Of a DNA stretch of 64,000 bases, positions 12,201 through 23,149 are shown in pieces; position 1 is the stretch's first letter; each line of letters opens with the position of its first letter. A model generated the notes under the pieces. The model searched no databases and was not told where the DNA came from. It was given only the letters and a program-made list of their open reading frames with translations. This stretch comes from Onchocerca volvulus. Taxonomy: Eukaryota; Nematoda; Chromadorea; Rhabditida; Onchocercidae. A program made the translations under genes and the position numbers. The stretch lies in contig HG738137.1 of NCBI GenBank assembly GCA_000499405.2, positions 27,277,928-27,341,927 of the forward strand. Reading direction: 5' to 3'.

Positions 12201-15200
12201 ATATGATAGAGTATAAAACAAAATATTTATAAAAATAAAAGTAAACATGCAGTTAATCATCAATTGCTGATGATAAAGTAATGATAAGATACATATTCTT
12301 TTATTATTTACGTATTTCGTCAAAAATCAAAAATATTTCAATGGGAAATTACGGTATTCATTATTTGGTTTTAGAAGTAATCAATCATTTGAAACAGGGA
12401 GTGGATAAGAGAGATGAAGGATGATTGTTGGATCATCTGCAGTTCAAGGAGGTCATTCAAACTCTTCTAATCCACTTCAAATGCAATACTTTTGCATTCA
12501 TTGATGAATAAATTACGCATTTTTGAAGTACAAACTATTTTAGTCTCTCATGTGATAGACATTATCAAAATTTTGCCAATAACTACTTCAATTTTATTTT
12601 GTTTCATATTGTTTTTGAAAATTTTTAAATTAAAGTTGTATTAAAATACGTAAATTTTGTACATAAATCACTACTAATTTAATTGTTTTCAAAAATTTTT
12701 TAAAATTTTTAAAAATTTTACTTTTAAATAGTTATCCATTGCGTTGTTAAATTTTCGTTTTTTGTCAGTTTCAAATTTGATTGCAATCTGAAATTTTAAA
12801 ACTTTGCATGCTAGTAACATGTCAAAAGAAAAAAGACAAATTATAATTACAACTTGAATTTCTGCACGCTTTGGTTTGATCGATTTTGAAATAATGGAAG
12901 AATGAAATTTTATTTCGAAAAGTTTAAAGCGGAAAAAAAAATTTTTAAATTAGAATAATATTAATTTAATACAACATAATGTAGAATTTCGTGCCAAAAA
13001 GATTGAAAGTTCTTAATTGCTATGCAAATTTATTATTCATACGTATGACCTCACGTAAGTCTTTGACGGGTAAAATTCAATTTATTTCTGTAATTCCATG
13101 AAGTATCGAAGAAATCACTTTGATACAGTGTTTTTTCATAATTCCAAGGACATTTGAAATTTCCTCAAACATTTTTGAATCTAAATAAGATTTGTTGACA
13201 AAATAGGAATAAAATTGTAATTTTCAATTGATTTTTCTTATTTCCAAATTGATTTTGCAACAACCTATTGGAGCATTTTTAAATCTTTTTTAGGGATTTT
13301 CAGAAGTAAACAAACTTTATTTTCAATCTAAAGAATAGTTTTCAACGAATAGAAGAATATAGTTAGAAGAAGACAAATTTATGATTCAATCATTTTGCAA
13401 ATAATTTATAACTTATTCTTTCTTGCATGACTATAATTTAATTTGTTTTCACACTTACACACATTTGTCCCAATATTTACCGTTTACTAATCTTGAAACT
13501 TATTTAGTATTATATTTAAGAAATTTTAAATTTAACAAATAAATCTAGCAAGTCTCTTAAATTTTTAACTTTCATTCTCTGATTACTTTATTTATCACAG
13601 TATTATAATTATAATTAAACGATAATCATATATAAATCACCTGGAAAAAGGAAAGGTTAGCAGGATCAAGAATCACCTACGTCACATCTCGTCATCTATG
13701 CCATTTTTTGGGATCCTTCCACGTTATCTACGTCATTTAAGATCCTTCGGGAAAAAATCAAATATCGACCAAACTGTAGAAGGAATTACAAAACTGAAAA
13801 TGGAAGACTAATATTTTATCCGAGATATTAGAGAATAAACTTTGCATATATCAACTAGGATGAAAAATTGAAATTAAAATTTTAATAAAAATTCATTATA
13901 AAAAAAAAGGCAACTAGAGGATGATAAGATGCAATGAGATCAAAAAACTGAAAAATATCAAACTATCAAAAAATTATCCTTCTAGTAATGAACAAAAATA
14001 AAGTTATTCTTCATTATGCATATCAGTTCTTGCTGGAATTTCATTCGAATTTAAAAACAATTTCAATTCACGACTACTATGATGAATGCTGAATTGCATA
14101 TTCATTAACGGAATAATATTTCTTCTCCGTTTTATGCTAATTATATTATATTTAAAAAATTTTTTAAATATTACAGAAATATTTATATTTTGATAATCTT
14201 TCCGGTATTAAATATCAAAAACATTTTAAATATTAAAATGTTATGAATTTTGTTGTATCGCTAATAATTGTTGTGCAGAATTTTAAGTTTATTTATTTAT
14301 TTATCTATTTTTTTAATTGAATATCACCATATTTTTATCCCTGAAAAAGATGAATATCGCTACCAACATTTATCAACGATAATTGATAGCAAATGATAAT
14401 AATGACATAGTTGATGATAGTGATAATCATTCTACAACGATTTCAAAACGATTACGATGATTTTTGAAATTAAGAAGTCATTTATCAAGTGCACGGTAAT
14501 ACGATTGACCTAAAACTGTCGGATAATAGGCTTGAAATGCTGGTGATGATGATGATGATGATAATGGTAGAAGAAGATTGTTAACCGATGACAGTCGGAT
14601 TTTTCGAGCAGTTCATGGAGTAGAAGTTAGCAAGAAATGGAGGAAGAAATACCTTCAAGGCCAAACCTAATTGCCCGATGACAACCGTCCAACCAATTTC
14701 TTAGTTTACCTCAACGAGCACTTAACCAAATCGACTATTCAATAGTAATGTTTCTTTTATTTATTTGAGGGACTATTTCATTCTTTAATTTAAAATATTT
14801 TTCCCAATTTTAAGATTTATTTTATGCATAAATACTTAGGTAGCTAAAAATTGAACTAATTAGCTGGCCTTCATTCTTGATTTCTTAATTGCTAACATAA
14901 ATAGAAGTGATTTGATGATTGAAATCGGTTAGTTAGCAATTTCAAAGAAATGCATAGAAATATCAACGATATTTTCATTATTTTGTTCAATTGCTGCATA
15001 ATTAGTTGTTACCTGAAAAGTTTATAATTTTAGGATATTTTCTCAGATGCTTTTTTTTTTTTTTTTTAAATTAAAAAACTAAGATTTCATAGATGAGAAA
15101 AAGTTATGCTAATAAAATTCAATTGTATATATAAATAAGAATATCGCTATTTATTGGCAACTTAAAAATTTAGGATAAGTACATTTTCGGACTGATTTTG

Positions 15201-18200
15201 AGGGAAAAAAGAAAAGAAAAGAAAAGGCGATTAAAAAACAAGCTGAAAAGAAATTATGCAAAAATTATTAGATTACTCGAATAATTTAAAAAAAAAAAAA
15301 AACAATTAATCACAATGGTGCCGACATTAATTTAAATATCAACCAAACGAATCAATAATCCATTATTCCATCGTTCAAATCAATCAGGAAAGAACGAAAA
15401 ACATTTCTGAGGTCATTCCTTTACAAGAAAGAAAGGTGGTGAGCTTTTTTTGCTCAATACAATCAATCAAAAGAGAGAAAGAAAGAAGAAAATTTATTTT
15501 TTTAAATGAATACAATAAAAAAATATAAATTTCAGTTATTTAGTAGAAATTAATTTTTTCATTCACAAATGTTCAAGTATTTACCTTGAAAAAGTTTACA
15601 GATGAAGTATGACATTTTTTGCTTCAATGAAATTTGCCAAAGAATGAGAGGACAGCAAAAAAAAAAAAAGGAAAAGCAATCTTTATCAGAGCAAAGTTTA
15701 ATTTCACTTAAATATATTTTTTAAATATTATCATTTTTGATATCTTTTTTTCGAGGTTGTTTATTGTATTATTTCAACAGCAAATAGATCAGAATATGGT
15801 TGATTACTTTTAAATGAAAGAAGGATTTAACTAATTTTTTTCATTTCAGATTTATTCATCAATTCGTTCGAGCATATCAATTGATCGTTTACCTATATTT
15901 TTCTATTGTTACGTAATATTATATTCATATCTTTTGAAAAGAAGTATTAAGAGATTAACTTGATGGATAATTAATCAAATCTTATGGAATTTTCAGCATA
16001 TCTTACTAAAGATAATTAAGCGAAAACTTTCTGATGGGGAAATTTCAGCGAATTTCCATGCGTTATAACTAACTTTTATCATTGTTTGATTAAACATTAC
16101 CAAAATTTGCATATAACTAAAGATTCTCTCAATAAATGAGAGAATTCCCATAATTTCATAACTTTTCATGGTCCAATATCAACTACAAAAAGGACAAGTC
16201 TTTGTCGCATTATCATGCTGTGATTTTATTCTTTCGGTAAATAAAGAAGAATGGTAAAGAAAAATTTTATTTGAATAATTTGGTCAAACCGAAATAGAAA
16301 AATGGAAACACGTAAATTTACGTGACAGACAGACGGATAAATACGTGAATGCTTGTATTTAACATGTAGTGAAATGGATGCACAGACGTACAAACAAATA
16401 TTTGATGATTTTTTTCACATATAAATTTTATCACAAGAATTATAAAAGTAACATGGGACGATGGCATTGTGAGCAATACTTTGATCTATTCCGATTGCAT
16501 GTTTCAACTTTTTGTACTTCCCTTTTCTTCTTTTTTTCAAGCATTCTGGGGGGATTTCCATCATTTATAGCATTTTTGAAAATAATTCTTATCTTTTGAA
16601 AATTCTCACTAAACATAAATGATTCTCAGTAAGTGTAATGACGTGTTGAATGTTAAATTTTCTGATAAACTTAACCAAATAGTACAAAGTTCAGACTTTC
16701 AATAGATACCTTCTTTAGTGGTTAACCTATTGCATTAAAAAAAAAAAACTCGAATTTAAAAAATATCCTATTAGATGAAATAGAGAAAAGATAAATCGAC
16801 AGCTCTGTTTATTGATCGAAGTAAAAATAATTTTCGTCTGTATTCATAAAAAGCAACTTTCCTGCAAATAATCTATTTGTTGCAAAAATATTTTTTTCCT
16901 TTTTATCTCCTAAAATTAATCCCCTCTAAAGAGAAAGAGAGGGAGAGAGAGAGAGAGGTAAAATATAAGTATTGAGAGATGGGAGAAGGGGAATAATGTT
17001 GCGAGAAAAAACAAACAAGGACATCTATATTTCATTTTAGCATTTCAAAATTGTCCGTATCAGGATAAGCAACAAAAATACCTAGCAAAACAGGTTCATT
17101 CATTTTGATCATTCTCACACAATTCACAGCAGGGTGAAATAATCTCAAGGATTTATTGTGGAATTTTTTTACCTGAAATGTAACTTAGAAAAATGAAAAA
17201 ATCCAAGAATTTCTGTCATATTTTCATTTTCATTTCTTTATTCACAAATATTATTATTTTTAATTTAAATATTTAATTCTTCGTCATAAATAAAACATCA
17301 AATGTTTACCTTCGAAACATATAGATATTTTACTCATATTGTCTCTCTTTCTCTTTCACCTTAAATTTACAATCATCTAATGAGCAGTAATATTTAGGGA
17401 CTAGAAATTAATAAAAGATAAATTTTAATAAGAATTACTGTAATATTAAAATTTATAGAATGATTTGTGTAAACAGACATTTGTTTATCATAGATGTTAA
17501 TAGTAGGAATTACCATTTGAAAAAGAAATCAAATGGTCAAATGTCATTAATCATTAACGGGAATGTTCAAAAAGCAACCTTATTATTGTCTTCATTTGAA
17601 TAAAAAATTTGCCATTCCAAATTCATGCATATTATTTGAAGATCGATTGAATAGTGCATACAATTTCACATAAACTGATTTTTTTCTACGGATCAACCAA
17701 CTGATGAGCTACGCGGATAATCCATGCATTTCTTTTTAACCTTAACAAAATCTTTCTTCTTCTCAATCGCTTGTTAGTACTCATTCCTAAGCCGGGATTA
17801 TCCACTTATAAAAAAAGATACTGTTATAAAAAGGACTATGATTTTGATTTTCACAGAAATAGCTACTATTTTAACCTTGAATCAATCAAAGGGATAATGC
17901 ATTTTCCATAATTAGTTCAACTAATATTATGAGTGAGTCTATAACTTGTTGAACATGAATTTTATACCTAACTTTCACTCGAAATTTGTGTAAACTTCTT
18001 ATAAAACTGAAATCCTTCCTTGTGTCCATTATCTTAAAAAATGTTATTTTGAAGAAATTAGAATCCGTAAAAGTATATTATATTCCTTGCATTTCTGCTT
18101 TCATCAAATAGTTCTCAATGCTACGCATTAGATAAATGATAAGTTTTTTTATTTGCTGAACTCACTTGATCATAATGCGCATCTTGAAACGTCAATTTCA

Positions 18201-18220
18201 AGAAATTCAAACAGCTGTTA
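9300..18220. other. gene-free AT-rich DNA
   Basis: No coding exon with family similarity could be supported across this 8.9 kb on either strand. It contains A/T homopolymers, a GTT/TTC microsatellite with two hairpins (11125-11324), a duplicated CTACGTCA motif (13676-13757) and a GA-rich run near 16936-16956. The open frame at 16369-16599 has no splice or family support. Confidence 0.5.
11125..11166. repeat. (GTT)n(CTT)n compound microsatellite
   Basis: Six GTT units run directly into about seven CTT units. It sits 95 bp upstream of two short perfect hairpins. Confidence 0.9.
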
Positions 18221-18222
18221 TT

Positions 18223-18228
18223 TTTATT
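18223..18228 (-). terminator. poly(A) signal of the JMJD5-like gene
   Basis: AATAAA on the minus strand, about 110 nt downstream of the stop codon at 18336. It is the nearest canonical hexamer in the right orientation. Confidence 0.5.
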
Positions 18229-18335
18229 TCAATCTTATCCTTCGTCATAAAACATAATTCAATCCCAAAGAGTTCCCACACAAGTACAAATTAGGTGCAA
18301 CTTCATGTACAGATGAAAAATTTTTGTTACAAAGT

Positions 18336-21300
18336 TCAGCTTTTAGTAGTGAACCAACAAGACACAGATATACTGGGATCAAGTGCAAGGACATAATGCC
18401 AAAATCCAGCTGGTATAAACAAACATTCACCAGGATATAATATACAATCAAAAACATGAGCTTCACGAAAAAGTGGAAATTTCGCTATATCCGGATATCG
18501 CGCATCAACCTGCAATTCATTAAACATTATTGACCATGAAATTTTCCCAAATATTTTCTGACTTCTACATTAAAACAAGAAAATTTTAAAAAATTTGAAA
18601 TTCAAATGACTATTATCTATTGCAATAATGCAACAATATTTTCTTCACAAAAACTTTTATGATAAAAATTTCTTTGAAATATTATTAATACTATAGTTAG
18701 CATTTGAAGCCAACTGCTATTCTAATCAGGTTCGTTGACGAATGATATATAAATTCTCTAACAAGCTTATGCTAAGGCATCATGAATTTAAGCAAAATAC
18801 TGTAAATAATTCTATTCCCAACAAATGAAATGACTCGACCATAAAGCTTCACTAAAAAAGCAAACCTGGCTGGTATTGGTTAAAACTCCATCTTTTCGAG
18901 GGTATACGTTTTCAGTTTCAGCTGCAGATACTATTCGTAGAAATTTTCTACCAACTACCTGAAATATTCAAAATTTTCTAAACCTTCTTCCTGAAACTGC
19001 ATGCTCCTTTTATTTTCCTTCCACTTCTTCATAAAATTTTATTAAAAAAAAAAAAAAAAAGATCATGTTTAAAATGGGTATGAAAAATTGCATAATTCAT
19101 AGAAATAAACTAACTAAATAAGAAATTTTGACACAAAATTACATTAACACACAACACAAAATTATATTAACAAGTTACCTGACAGAATATGTTACTTTTT
19201 GGATCAAAATGCAAAGGTGATACAGTTTCAGACGGGCCGATCCAAATATTCATATCAACATTGTCAATTCCATCTTCCCCAAATGCACAATAGTCGGGGA
19301 TGATAATATCATTCAAAAGTTCCGGAATTTGATCAAATAATCGATGTTGTGCTAAATAACCTGGACCATCTGAATTCTGTAAATTCGTTTAAATTACTTA
19401 AATTTATCTTCACAAACATTAAGGATTATGATCATTTTAACAAGCATTAAACAAGCAGTGAATCTGAAGCTTTTGACATTAGCAAAATTACTTCTGTAAT
19501 CGAATAGATATTTAGTTCTAAAATATATATCAACACTATGTACAGTTCTTTTGCTATATAGCCCTTACGCATTGCTATAAATAGAAAATAACTTTCTTGT
19601 CTTGATACCACAAATATTACAAACCAAATCAGTTTTTATCAAATGGTGAGTGATAAATTGCAATTAATACTAATATACTAAAAAAAAAAAAAAAATAATT
19701 TAAAAAATTAAAAAAAATTGTAAAATTATTTTAATATTTCAGATACACTTTAAGTTCAAAAACACAGGTTTCATTAACTTCGGAAATATCGCAAATAAAA
19801 TAAAACATATCATACCTCACTTTCTATGAATTTCTCAATGAATTCATGAAAAGTCATCAAAGTTTGTTTCCAATCGCTACTGGCATAACTGCTACCGATT
19901 TCAATAGGAACTGTGCGATGACCAATAATTTCATTAAAATAAGAGAAGCTAAAAAAAAATTATGATTAGTATCTATTAATCAACATAACAGCAAGGCATT
20001 GAGAAATAGTAAAAGATAATTTAAAATTTTCTTCTTTTACAATTCAATCCCTTTATATACAAAGATAAATATCTTAACTTCTGAGCATTTTCAAAAGAAA
20101 AATTTAGATATTCTATGAACCTTACTTCCATTTTGTAAATGCAGGCCACTGATTCACAAGTCCTCTTATGACTACTGGTTTTTGAATTTCAATAATTTTC
20201 AACATTTCCTCAAATGACGGAAGCTCGAAAACATCAACATAAATTGAGTTCGGTAAAGGAGCTGGCGGTTGCAAATGTTTTTGTGTCTGCAAAAAAGAAA
20301 ACATACATAACATCATCCAATATTTTTCAGAAAAACTGATTCTCCAATAAATATTTGATTTTATGATCATTTCTGCTCAACATTCTTTTTCAGAAAGTGT
20401 AACATGTGCAAAAAGAGTTACTAAATCAAATATGCATACTTACTAATTTGCGAATAATATTTAATAATTTTTTATAACGATTAAGTGTTGACTTACTTCT
20501 AAAGAAATAGAGGTTGAAGGTTCTGATAAACAGGAATGTAAATGCTGAGCGAATTTTGACAGCGCAAAACCATCAATGTCACGACCCATTATTAAGCCCA
20601 TGTCACAAGCATGCAAAGCTTCCTATACCAACACATTAAAAAATATCAGCATATAATAAAATACTCAAGCTCACAAACTTTTATACTGAAAAATTAAGTT
20701 TAGCTTAAACATTACAATTATTTTATCAAACACAGCTGGCACTATTGAAAATAGATCAGCACAGAGTAATATTACTGTGAAAACGAAAATCCCTACCTGT
20801 ATTTGCTTTTCAAATTTCAAACGTACTGCTTTACACATCATAATGCTTGCATAAAAAATCCTCCAAGCTTCATCAACTTTTCCATAATGGCCAATATTCA
20901 ATTTTTCCCAAATTATTGAAGTTAAAAAATTTTCCAACTGCTCACTCCGCGTAAAATTTTGTACTAATGTTGCTCGAGCGCATTCCTTATAAATTCGAAT
21001 TAGCGAATAACCAACGACATTTTCGTCTGGTAAGTGCTGCAGATGCACTATTCTTGGAATATTTTGCTCCTAAACTTAGTTGCATATATTTATTTTAAAA
21101 ATACAATATTTGACAATTTGAATTATGAATAGAATATTTCACTATGTGAGTAACAGCTGAATGCAAAAATAACGCGTTTGAAAAATGGTGACTTTAACAG
21201 ATTCAAATATGTGTCAATTATAGAAAAATGAGAGCCAGTGAGTCTCATCTGCTGTTGAAATAGGAAGAATACTAACTAAATTAATTATCAGCAAAAGTCT

Positions 21301-21534
21301 CATGAAAGATTAATTTTGAACTATTAAAAAAAAAATGAATGCACAAAAATGAACTGCAGTTTTAAAAGTCCAGTATATGCCATAAAAACAAACCTTGAAT
21401 GACATAATAGTTTCTTTTATCTTCTCCGTAACGACTGGATCAAAGCATTCACCTGGTTTATATTTATGCTCAACGTTGCAAAATCCCCATAAATCCAATG
21501 TGGGCAATTTATCTTGACGCGGAAAATAAAACAT
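18336..21534 (-). CDS. jmjd-5: KDM8/JMJD5-like JmjC oxygenase (8 exons)
   Basis: Exons (minus strand, 5' to 3'): 21534-21394, 21069-20797, 20622-20497, 20286-20126, 19948-19816, 19376-19179, 18958-18866, 18509-18336. All introns are GT-AG and phases agree, giving 432 aa (human JMJD5: 416). Residues 1-180 match the helical N-terminal region of the family (LPDENVVGYSLIRIYKECAR). Residues about 190-432 are the JmjC domain: TVPIEIGSSY, then H334-F-D336 and the distal His at 413 in LFIPAGFWHYVLALDP, together the Fe(II) facial triad, with GRKFLRIV as the likely 2-oxoglutarate lysine strand (K349). Family members are nuclear/cytosolic 2-oxoglutarate oxygenases reported as arginyl hydroxylases; the substrate here is unknown. 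The ATG lies 3 nt after a TTTTTTGCAG, which suggests spliced-leader addition. The upstream same-strand GNAT gene suggests a possible operon. The protein ends TTKS shortly after the core. Confidence 0.92.
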
Positions 21535-21537
21535 CGT

Positions 21538-21545
21538 CTGCAAAA
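21538..21545 (-). promoter_or_regulatory. candidate trans-splice acceptor of jmjd-5
   Basis: On the minus strand a TTTTTTGCAG ends 4 nt before the ATG at 21534. No open exon with phase continuity was seen upstream, so spliced-leader addition is the simplest reading. An AATAAA lies only about 18 nt further upstream (21561-21556), which fits an inter-cistronic region. Confidence 0.4.
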
Positions 21546-21859
21546 AATAAATAACTTTATTGTTAAACCAACATGACCATACAGAAGATAGAGCAAAGTA
21601 TATCATTACAGTTTTTACTTTTGTTATATTCGAAATGCAATTGATTTTTTAAAGTTCTATTACTATTAATTTCGATATAAATGATCTAGTCCTATCGTTA
21701 TCGCGACTGATATTTTCAACGTTAAAAGATTGTGTCTTCCAATGACAATACAATATGGTAAATGTATTGGAAGAGTATAATGAGAAATTTATACCCGTAT
21801 CAAGTTGTATTAATGTGAAGCTATATGGTAACCTAAGCTTATCAAAAGTAATACAGGAA

Positions 21860-22627
21860 TTATACTTTATATAAGATATCAGCATCGATAAATTCGCCCG
21901 ATACCACCATGAATCCAAGCTGTTCGTAAAACTCTATAGTATTGGAATGTGAATATGTTATTAAAACTTGCGTGCCATACAGACATTCAGCTAATTCGAT
22001 AGCACGTCGACATATGCGATGTCCAATACTGCGTCCTCGCCAATCATGAAAAAAAAAAAAAAAAAGAAAATATGAAATTTTCTATTTCTTGTATTGAAGT
22101 AAACAGAAAAATCAAATTATGTGATAAAAGTAAGGGAACAGAATGTATTAATTTTTATTTTTCATTTCAAAATTAGCTATAAATATTTTGCGTAAATCAA
22201 ATTAACCAACCCAACAATGTTAGATGTTAGATAAATGATAGGCAAGGATAATTATTACAGAAAGCAACATATTTTCAACCAACTTTATACGTGCATTTAA
22301 TTTCATTTCGGAATTGAAAATAGTAGTAAAAGTAAAACATACTTTGCGAACAGCAACTTGCTCCAGCTTGACATATGGATGGATGAGATGTAGATGACAA
22401 GTGGCGATTACTGAGCCATTATTTGTCCATCGTGCTACAATATACCTATCATTTCTATCTTCTTCATCGATTCCCAATAATTCTTCTAGACCGTATTCCT
22501 CGTAGAATACGTCATGACATAGCAAACGGCACTGTGCTAACAGGCCTCTATCCTCCGATATGTCAAAATCTTCAAGCGTTACTTCACATCCTATCATCCA
22601 TGAAATTAAATTTCGTTCAAATTCCAT
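21860..22627 (-). CDS. GNAT N-acetyltransferase, ElaA-like (2 exons)
   Basis: Exon 1 is 22627-22343 (95 codons) and exon 2 22045-21860 (61 codons plus stop), 156 aa, a normal single-domain GNAT length. Exon 1 carries VFYEEYGLEELLGIDEEDRN and ends in strand beta4, LEQVAVRK. Exon 2 continues with the acetyl-CoA P-loop (DWRGRSIGHR, R-x-x-x-x-G with Ser at the usual middle Gly) and IEFYEQLGFMVVSGEF, matching the C-terminal signature of this family. It should transfer acetyl from acetyl-CoA to an amine; the substrate is unknown. Oddity: the donor is good (AAA|GTATG), but the only acceptor preserving frame and domain reads TTTTTTCAT rather than CAG at 22048-22046. A point change, an assembly error next to a 17-base homopolymer, or a disabled gene are all possible. 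The start is uncertain: the frame stays open to an ATG at 22714 inside a tandem repeat; MEFERN is preferred by length. Confidence 0.75.
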
Positions 22628-22978
22628 ATATTTTTTGTAGTTCGCACAAATATACGTCCCAATTTTCATATAGGACTTCAAAGTGCAATCAGAATACGTA
22701 ACAGAATACGACATACATAAGTGGTCACAAAGAACTAAATTTCATATATTTTCTGCAGTTTGCGACGAATCACATGCTAATTTCTCATTTTCTACGTAAA
22801 CTACAAAGCGCAATCAGAGTACATAAAAGAATATGGCAAGCGTTATAAAGAAATAAATTCCACACATTTTCTATATTTGCAACGAATTGAGCTTTAATTC
22901 CTCAACCACACACGGGATTTCAAAGCATAATGAAAACATGTAAAAGAGTACGGCACATGTAACGTGATCAAAAAGAAA
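22615..22978. repeat. three-unit degenerate tandem repeat (~114-128 bp)
   Basis: Units at about 22615-22736, 22737-22850 and 22851-22978. Shared landmarks are CATATATTTT followed by a CAGTTTGC-like word, then CAAAGYGCAATCAGARTAC and a TGGTCACAAAG or TTATAAAG end. Unit 1 overlaps the first codons of the GNAT gene. The array lies between the divergently transcribed GNAT and Ulp1-like genes, so it occupies their shared 5' region. Confidence 0.75.
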
Positions 22979-23140
22979 TGAAGAGGAAATTTGACGTATA
23001 CAATGTCCATAAAATTGTTTCAAAATACGCTTTTTGTACTATAGCATGATGAAATAAAATATTGAAATATATTAAAAAGAATTGAAGGGTTGGAATTTTA
23101 TTGTTTGTTATTTGTGTGTTAGGAAGTGGTTATTTTAATA

Positions 23141-23149
23141 TTTAGGCGG
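23141..23149 (+). promoter_or_regulatory. candidate trans-splice acceptor of the Ulp1-like gene
   Basis: TTTAG ends at 23145, four bases before the ATG at 23150, after a T-rich tract. This is the spacing often seen for nematode spliced-leader addition. Confidence 0.4.

Noticed and set aside
18245..18466. 73-codon ORF, minus strand
   Set aside because: Alternative frame of the last jmjd-5 exon; the JmjC reading is clearly the real one.
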